A stretch of DNA of 61,907 bases, taken from an uncultured Oscillospiraceae bacterium (lineage in GTDB: Bacteria > Bacillota > Clostridia > Oscillospirales > Oscillospiraceae). Both the position numbers and the translations under genes were made by a program. Positions 57,482-61,907 of the stretch are shown here, piece after piece (positions within the stretch are counted from its first letter, which is position 1; each line of letters begins with the position of its first letter). A model generated the notes under the pieces. The model was not told the DNA's origin. It ran no database searches and saw nothing but the letters and a program-made list of their open reading frames with translations. The stretch covers positions 1 to 61,907 of the forward strand of contig CAKTNS010000008.1 in NCBI GenBank assembly GCA_934589225.1, read 5' to 3'.

Positions 57482-58528
57482 TTACAGGTGGCGGATGCCC
57501 GCCAGTTCTTCCCGGACATAGTCGGTGGTCAGCAGCTTTTTAACGGTACCTTCCACATCCAGCCTTACGGTATTGTGGCTGGTGTAGGCCTCGTCGGCCT
57601 CGGTGTGGACCTGGCCCTGGACCACGAATTTGTCATAGTTTAGGTCCCGGCTGTCGGCGGCCACCCGGAAGTAATCCCCCATATCCTGGGCACGGAGCCG
57701 CTCCTCCCGGGTCATCAGGGTCTCGTAGAGCTTTTCGCCGTGGCGGGTGCCGATGATGTTGGTGCCGGTGTCACCGAAGAGCTGCTGCACGGCCGTGGCC
57801 AGGTCCCCAATGGTGGAGGCATCGGCCTTCTGGATGAACAGGTCCCCGGGGTTGGCGTGGAGGAAGGCAAAGCGCACCAGCTCCACCGCCTCGTCCAGGT
57901 TCATGAGGAACCGGGTCATTTCGGGGTCGGTGATGGTAATGGGCTTGCCCGCGTGGATCTGGTCAATGAACAGCGGGATCACGCTGCCCCGGGAGCACAT
58001 GACGTTGCCGTAGCGGGTGCAGCAGATGGTGGTGCCCCCCCGCTCCGCGGCCACCCGGGCGTTGGCGTAGATCACGTGCTCCATCATGGCCTTGGAAATA
58101 CCCATGGCGTTGATGGGGTAGGCGGCCTTGTCCGTGGACAGGCACACCACCCGCTTCACCCCGGCATCTATGGCGGCGTGGAGCATGTTGTCGGTGCCCT
58201 CAATGTTGGTCTTTACCGCCTGCATGGGGAAAAACTCGCAGGAGGGGACCTGTTTTAAGGCGGCGGCGTGGAAAATGTAGTCCACCCCGGGCATGGCATC
58301 CCGGATGGACTGGGGGTCACGGACGTCGCCTACATAGAATTTGACCTTGGAGGCGGTGTCCGGATGGCTGGCCTGGAGCTGGTGGCGCATGTCGTCCTGT
58401 TTTTTCTCATCCCGGGAGAAAATGCGGATCTGGCCAATGTCACTGTCCAGGAAGTGCTTTAAAACGGTGTTGCCGAAGGAGCCGGTACCGCCGGTGATCA
58501 TCAAAGTCGCGCCGGAAAATTCTGACAT
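57482..58528 (-). CDS. capE: CapE-like UDP-N-acetylglucosamine 4,6-dehydratase/5-epimerase
   Basis: A 348-residue SDR of the CapE/FlaA1 type, the first step from UDP-GlcNAc toward UDP-L-FucNAc. The Rossmann motif is ITGGTGSFGNTVL (11-23), HAAALKQVPSCE follows, and MGISKAMMEH carries the Met-x-x-x-Lys that replaces Tyr-x-x-x-Lys in this group. CTRYGNVMCSRGSVIPLF and RHGEKLYETLMTREE are typical. It starts two bases after the glycosyltransferase stop. Together with CapF and CapG the pathway is complete. Confidence 0.92.
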   Translation of the reverse strand: MSEFSGATLMITGGTGSFGNTVLKHFLDSDIGQIRIFSRDEKKQDDMRHQLQASHPDTASKVKFYVGDVRDPQSIRDAMPGVDYIFHAAALKQVPSCEFFPMQAVKTNIEGTDNMLHAAIDAGVKRVVCLSTDKAAYPINAMGISKAMMEHVIYANARVAAERGGTTICCTRYGNVMCSRGSVIPLFIDQIHAGKPITITDPEMTRFLMNLDEAVELVRFAFLHANPGDLFIQKADASTIGDLATAVQQLFGDTGTNIIGTRHGEKLYETLMTREERLRAQDMGDYFRVAADSRDLNYDKFVVQGQVHTEADEAYTSHNTVRLDVEGTVKKLLTTDYVREELAGIRHL

Positions 58529-58530
58529 AG

Positions 58531-59646
58531 TTAATTTCCTTTCTGCAGGTCCGCCAGAATGCGCAGGTGGTCGGCGGCCATGGTTTCAATGGTATAGGGG
58601 CGGATGGACTCCAGTGCCGCGGCCCCCAGGGCGGCACTGTTGGGGATGGCCTCCACAATGGCCCCCCGCAGGGAGTGGACGTTTTCGGAGGGCACCAGAT
58701 AGCCGTTTTCTCCGTTTTTGATCAGCTCCAGCCCGGCGTTGCAGCGGTTGGTGGTAATGACCCCCAGGCCATAGGCCATGGCCTCGGCCACCACCAGGCC
58801 CCAGATGTCCTCCCGGGTGGGCAGCACAAAGAGGTCTGCCGCCCGGTAGTAGTCTTCCAGCTGTTCTTTGGTTTTAAAGCCCACAAAATGGACGTTGGTC
58901 AAATCATTTTCCCGGGCGAAGGTCATGTATTCCTCCGTGGGCTCCCCGCCGACGATGTAAACGCCGATGTGCTTGTCCAGGGTGTTGACGGCGCCCAGGA
59001 GAATGTCAAAGCCCTTCCGGGGGATGAACTGGCCGATGGAGAGGATCATCTTATCCTCCGGAATTTGCAGCTTCTTCCGGTAACCGGCCTTCACCTCCGC
59101 CGTCAGAGGGGCGGGGAGAATGTCGCTGGCCCGCAGGGAGGAAAAATGATACCGCCGCAGGGCCTCCTGGGTGGCGCCGTAGTGCAGATAATACCGGTCC
59201 AGCTCCCGGCAGGTGGAAAGATACAGCCGGGCCCCCCGGATGGACTGGCTTTTCAGCCACTCCTTGGGGCCGCCGCCGGATTTCACAAAGGCCCCGTCGG
59301 CTTCCAGGCAGTAAGGGATTCGCCGGGCCTTGCACCAGAAGATGGCCAAAAGCTCCGTAGGCGAAGAATTGCCGGAAATAATAATGGCATCCCAGTCTTT
59401 CGTCAGCCAGGACAGCACCCCGGGACAGATGGCCTTGTCCACATCCGTGGAGCGGCCCTTTAAAAACACGGTCTTATAGCGCCCCTGCTGCTCCGCCGTC
59501 CACTTCTTGTCCCGCTCCGCGGAGGCATGAAGCTGATAGAGCACGGTCAGCTGACAAAACCGACTTAACTCGTCAAAAAACGCCACCCGATACGGTGACG
59601 GCACATTGGCCAAAAACAAAATCCGGGGCATCAAGTTTTCCCCCAT
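58531..59646 (-). CDS. Glycosyltransferase family 4 protein
   Basis: A 371-residue GT-B glycosyltransferase. The N-terminal PRILFLANVPSPYRVAFFDE and the C-terminal donor site FVLPTREDIWGLVVAEAMAY with the E-x7-E pattern are GT4 features. It should add a nucleotide sugar to a growing polysaccharide at the inner face of the membrane. It is first in the operon, with a TTGACA/TATAAT promoter. Two starts are possible: ATG 59646 behind GGGGGGAGG, and ATG 59631. Donor and acceptor unknown; UDP-FucNAc is an obvious candidate donor. Confidence 0.88.
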   Translation of the reverse strand: MGENLMPRILFLANVPSPYRVAFFDELSRFCQLTVLYQLHASAERDKKWTAEQQGRYKTVFLKGRSTDVDKAICPGVLSWLTKDWDAIIISGNSSPTELLAIFWCKARRIPYCLEADGAFVKSGGGPKEWLKSQSIRGARLYLSTCRELDRYYLHYGATQEALRRYHFSSLRASDILPAPLTAEVKAGYRKKLQIPEDKMILSIGQFIPRKGFDILLGAVNTLDKHIGVYIVGGEPTEEYMTFARENDLTNVHFVGFKTKEQLEDYYRAADLFVLPTREDIWGLVVAEAMAYGLGVITTNRCNAGLELIKNGENGYLVPSENVHSLRGAIVEAIPNSAALGAAALESIRPYTIETMAADHLRILADLQKGN

Positions 59647-59697
59647 TCGGCCTCCCCCCTTCCGCCGCTTCCAACAGCGGCATCATATACTAAAGAG

Positions 59698-59727
59698 ATT
59701 ATACCACAGTAAAACGGAAGGTGTCAA
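59698..59727 (-). promoter_or_regulatory. Promoter of the polysaccharide operon
   Basis: On the minus strand TTGACA (59727-59722) and TATAAT (59703-59698) with an 18-base spacer lie about 50 bases before the glycosyltransferase start. Confidence 0.7.
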
Positions 59728-59764
59728 TAAGGTGAGCAGCCCCTTTCAAATGGACATGGGGCAT

Positions 59765-59800
59765 AAAAAAGCCGCCGCCCGGCACACACCGGGCAGCGGG
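59765..59800 (-). terminator. Terminator of the MarR-TauE operon
   Basis: CCGCTGCCCGG pairs with CCGGGCGGCGG on the minus strand with a TTTTTT tail, shortly after the stop at 59809. Confidence 0.85.
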
Positions 59801-59808
59801 AAAATATT

Positions 59809-60585
59809 TCAGGCGAAGGTGTTGAAGCCCATGATGACCGCACCCAGGATCACCAGGATCACACCGGTGGCACGGTTCAGGGTCTTGGGCTGGGCCCGGT
59901 TGGCAAATACCGCGGCGATCCGTGCCCATATGAGGGTGAAGATGACGCACAGCACCCACACCAGGGGGTCAGGCATGCCGCCGATGGCAAAGTGGGACAC
60001 GGCCCCGGTCAGGGCGGTGAAGGTCATAATGAACACGCTGGTGCCCACGGCGGTTTTCAGCTCGTAGCCTAAGACGCTGGTGAGGATCAGCAGCATCATC
60101 ATGCCGCCGCCGGCCCCCACGAAGCCGCAGATAAAGCCGATCATCACCCCGCAGACCACAGACTGAATGGCCCGCTTTTGGGCGGAGACCCCGGCCATGG
60201 CTTCCTTGGTAGTCATAACGGGCCGGATAATGAACTTGATGCCTAAAATAAACGTCATGAACACGGAGAAGCCGCCCATGGTGGTGGAAGGCACCAGGCT
60301 GGAAATGTAGCTGCCCACCACGGTAAAGACCAGGACGCTGAACATCATAATCAGGCCGTTTTTAATGTCCAGGTTCTTATTCCGATAATAGGTATAGGCG
60401 GAGACGGCACTGGCCAAAACGTCCGAAGAAAGGGCGATGCCCACGGCCAGATAGGGGTCAATGCCCAGGAAGGTGATGAGCATGGGGCTGATGACAGCGG
60501 CGGCACTCATGCCCGCAAAGCCGGTGCCAAGGCCCGCTCCCATACCGGCAAAAAAGGTGACCAAAATAATCACAAGCAGGTTCAT
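59809..60585 (-). CDS. TauE/SafE-family anion permease
   Basis: A 258-residue membrane protein with about 7-8 helices. The start GMGAGLGTGFAGMSAAAVIS and the middle ICGFVGAGGGMMMLLILTSV are the two TauE/SafE glycine-rich repeats. The family moves sulfite, sulfonates or other organic anions, usually outward. It starts four bases after the MarR gene, so it is under that regulator's control and the substrate may be its effector. Substrate unknown. Confidence 0.9.
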   Translation of the reverse strand: MNLLVIILVTFFAGMGAGLGTGFAGMSAAAVISPMLITFLGIDPYLAVGIALSSDVLASAVSAYTYYRNKNLDIKNGLIMMFSVLVFTVVGSYISSLVPSTTMGGFSVFMTFILGIKFIIRPVMTTKEAMAGVSAQKRAIQSVVCGVMIGFICGFVGAGGGMMMLLILTSVLGYELKTAVGTSVFIMTFTALTGAVSHFAIGGMPDPLVWVLCVIFTLIWARIAAVFANRAQPKTLNRATGVILVILGAVIMGFNTFA

Positions 60586-60589
60586 AATG

Positions 60590-61024
60590 TTACGGATGCT
60601 CCTTTAAAATCTGTTCTGAATTCTTTTCGATGACCCCCAGGACCTGCCAAAAGGTCTCCCGGGCCTCCTCGTCGGTGTTGGCCAGCAGCTGCCGGAGAAA
60701 ATCGGCCTGCAAGCGCCTGCCTCGCTCCAGAATGGGCTGGGCCTTCCCGGTGCAGGAAAGCGCCGTCTTCCGCCGGTCCCCCGGTGGCTGGGAGCGGACC
60801 AGATACCCCTCTCGCACCAGCCGGTCCACATTGACGGACACCAGATTGGCCTTGATATGCCGCAGCTCCACAATATCCCGGGCGGTTTTATAATCCGGGT
60901 TGTTGCCCAAAAACATGAGAATATCAAACGCCGTCTGGGGAAGCTCCAGCTCCCGGCACAAGGGTTTGCACATGGCACTGTAGGCCAGAAAAATTTTCTG
61001 AGGAATCTCAATCGCGGGCCGCAA
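60590..61024 (-). CDS. MarR-family transcriptional regulator
   Basis: A 144-residue winged-helix regulator. The helix-turn-helix reads AFDILMFLGNNPDYKTARDI then VELRHIKANLVSVNVDRLVR, followed by the wing REGYLVRSQPPGDRRKTALS. The start is TTG at 61024, with AGGAGGTG five bases upstream. It is co-transcribed with the TauE/SafE permease and probably represses the pair. Repeat locus 6 begins about 80 bases upstream. Confidence 0.9.
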   Translation of the reverse strand: MRPAIEIPQKIFLAYSAMCKPLCRELELPQTAFDILMFLGNNPDYKTARDIVELRHIKANLVSVNVDRLVREGYLVRSQPPGDRRKTALSCTGKAQPILERGRRLQADFLRQLLANTDEEARETFWQVLGVIEKNSEQILKEHP

Positions 61025-61099
61025 GAGGGCACCTCCTTTATTTGCTTCATTTTTGAACTATTCAATTCTGGAGGATTATAACCCCGCGGAACGAAAATG

Positions 61100-61860
61100 T
61101 CAAGAAAAAATTGACAATTGACAATTGACAATTATATGGGCGACGGACGTGGCCGTTTTTGAAATCCGTTGGTTCAAGAATGCACCTTCCAGCGAAACCG
61201 TAGGGGCGGCAATCTGCCGCCCGCTACGTTTCGACTATAACCTGTGTGGTTGAATGGTACTACGCCTGTAGGGGTGGTGCTCCGCGCAGCGAATTAAAAA
61301 ATAATGATTGCCGGGGGCAATCACACATTAAGTTATCGGCTATTAGCCGCCCGCCACGTTTCGGGTATAACCTGTGTGGTTGAATGGAACCACACACCGA
61401 TATGTCATTCCGAGCGGAGGGAACGGAGTCGAGGAATCTTCCCGAGTTGCAGATTTTATCTTGTGGTGGTTCATTATCGAACGTGGTGGATTCCTCCACT
61501 CCGCTGACGCTCCGGTCGGAATGACAATGAGGTTACGTTTCTACGGATTCGCCTACTGTTTCTACAGCATTTTACGCCGCCCCGCGGCCCTCATCAGGCT
61601 CGCCCAGGCGAGCCAGCTTCCCCCGAGGGAAGCTCTTGTACCGTGCTTTTGAGTGGTAACATCCAACCACACGGGTTACATTCGCCACGCCCCCGGAACG
61701 GCACACAGGCCGTTCCCTACGGTTTTGCTGGTGGGTGGATTCATTCAACCGTACGGGTTATATACGTTGCGGTTTATGGCGATGAATCATCGCCGCTACA
61801 TTGCGTGATACCATTCAACCGCACAGGTTATATTCGGAACGTGGCGGGCGGCAGATTTGT
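61100..61860. repeat. Repeat locus 6, broken near the window end
   Basis: Starts with AATTGAC heptads (61111-61133), then the GACGGACGTGGCCG module (61137-61203), GC palindromes (61200-61229 and a TATTAG-loop variant 61325-61358), the GCTCCGCGCAGCGAATT module (61278-61320), an ATGTCAT unit (61402-61526), a CCCTCATCAGGCTCGCC/GGGAAGCTC module (61590-61640) and a CATCGCC palindrome (61778-61804). The last GC palindrome is cut at 61857. The remaining bases have a direct repeat ACATAGGTAACA (about 61872 and 61896) and no gene. Confidence 0.8.
61402..61526. repeat. 125-bp unit with ATGTCATTCCGA-type inverted ends, copy 5
   Basis: Left end ATGTCATTCCGA, right end TCGGAATGACA. The interior matches copies 1, 2 and 4 (GAGGAATCTTC ... 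GTGGATTCCTCCACTCCGC). Confidence 0.78.
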
Positions 61861-61907
61861 ATAGAGTAGTAACATAGGTAACAGGTAGAGAAGAGACATA
61901 GGTAACA

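Overview
The window is a GC-rich chromosome segment from a low-oxygen gut-type member of the class Clostridia, most likely Oscillospiraceae/Ruminococcaceae. The evidence is strong AGGAGG ribosome sites, a T-box on pheST, a cobalamin riboswitch, a fhs-fchA-folD one-carbon operon with a formate channel, MATE pumps, and sigma-70-type TTGACA/TATAAT promoters. There are no rRNA or tRNA genes, no CRISPR array and no transposase. Family names come from reading motifs, not from searches.

Layout. 0.1-3.8 kb: a B12 riboswitch-controlled ABC transporter (minus strand) ending in a small CGGC cysteine protein. 3.8-7.5 kb: serine acetyltransferase, murA and an RsmF-type methyltransferase. 7.6-11.4 kb: T-box, pheS, pheT. 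11.5-12.05 kb: a 70-aa ORF followed by a cluster of hairpins. 12.06-17.75 kb: a four-gene operon (unknown 406-aa cysteine protein, GcvT-like folate enzyme, two SDR oxidoreductases) divergent from a PucR-type regulator. 17.8-21.1 kb: a 125-aa ORF, then an AT-rich island with an AlgI-like MBOAT acyltransferase broken at a G9 tract and an AlgJ/AlgX-like partner. 21.2-25.3 kb: lactate/malate dehydrogenase, LysR regulator, cytidylate-kinase-like protein, MATE pump. 25.3-30.9 kb: a GntR-controlled catabolic operon with two mandelate-racemase-type enzymes, an APC permease and a DUF169 protein. 31-35.9 kb: a VWA/AAA pair and a sigma factor with its membrane partner. 36.5-40.7 kb: amidohydrolase, YgjP-like metallopeptidase, nagA, second MATE pump. 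41.7-47.3 kb: fhs, fchA, folD, a formate channel and a DUF1576 membrane protein. 48.4-52.5 kb: a MoxR-DUF58-transglutaminase operon and a small ORF. 53.5-59.7 kb: surface polysaccharide genes (glycosyltransferase, CapE, acetyltransferase, CapG, CapF, the UDP-N-acetyl-L-fucosamine route) ending in larC. 59.8-61.0 kb: a TauE/SafE exporter with a MarR regulator.

Between these blocks lie archipelagos of non-coding repeats (about 0-0.1, 36.0-36.4, 40.7-41.7, 47.6-48.4, 52.6-53.5 and 61.1-61.9 kb). They are built from a few recurring modules: heptad arrays carrying the TTGACA hexamer, short GC palindromes, and 120-128 bp units with ATGTCATTCCGA inverted ends. Modules change order and orientation from locus to locus. 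They are the most conspicuous structure that ordinary gene annotation leaves unexplained.

Functionally, surface chemistry (murA, the FucNAc genes, the MBOAT pair), one-carbon/folate chemistry (fhs operon, GcvT-like enzyme) and sensing of carbon sources (PucR and GntR operons) dominate. The most testable biology is a possible phase-variable O-acetyltransferase, the PucR/GcvT-like/SDR operon, and the modular repeat system.
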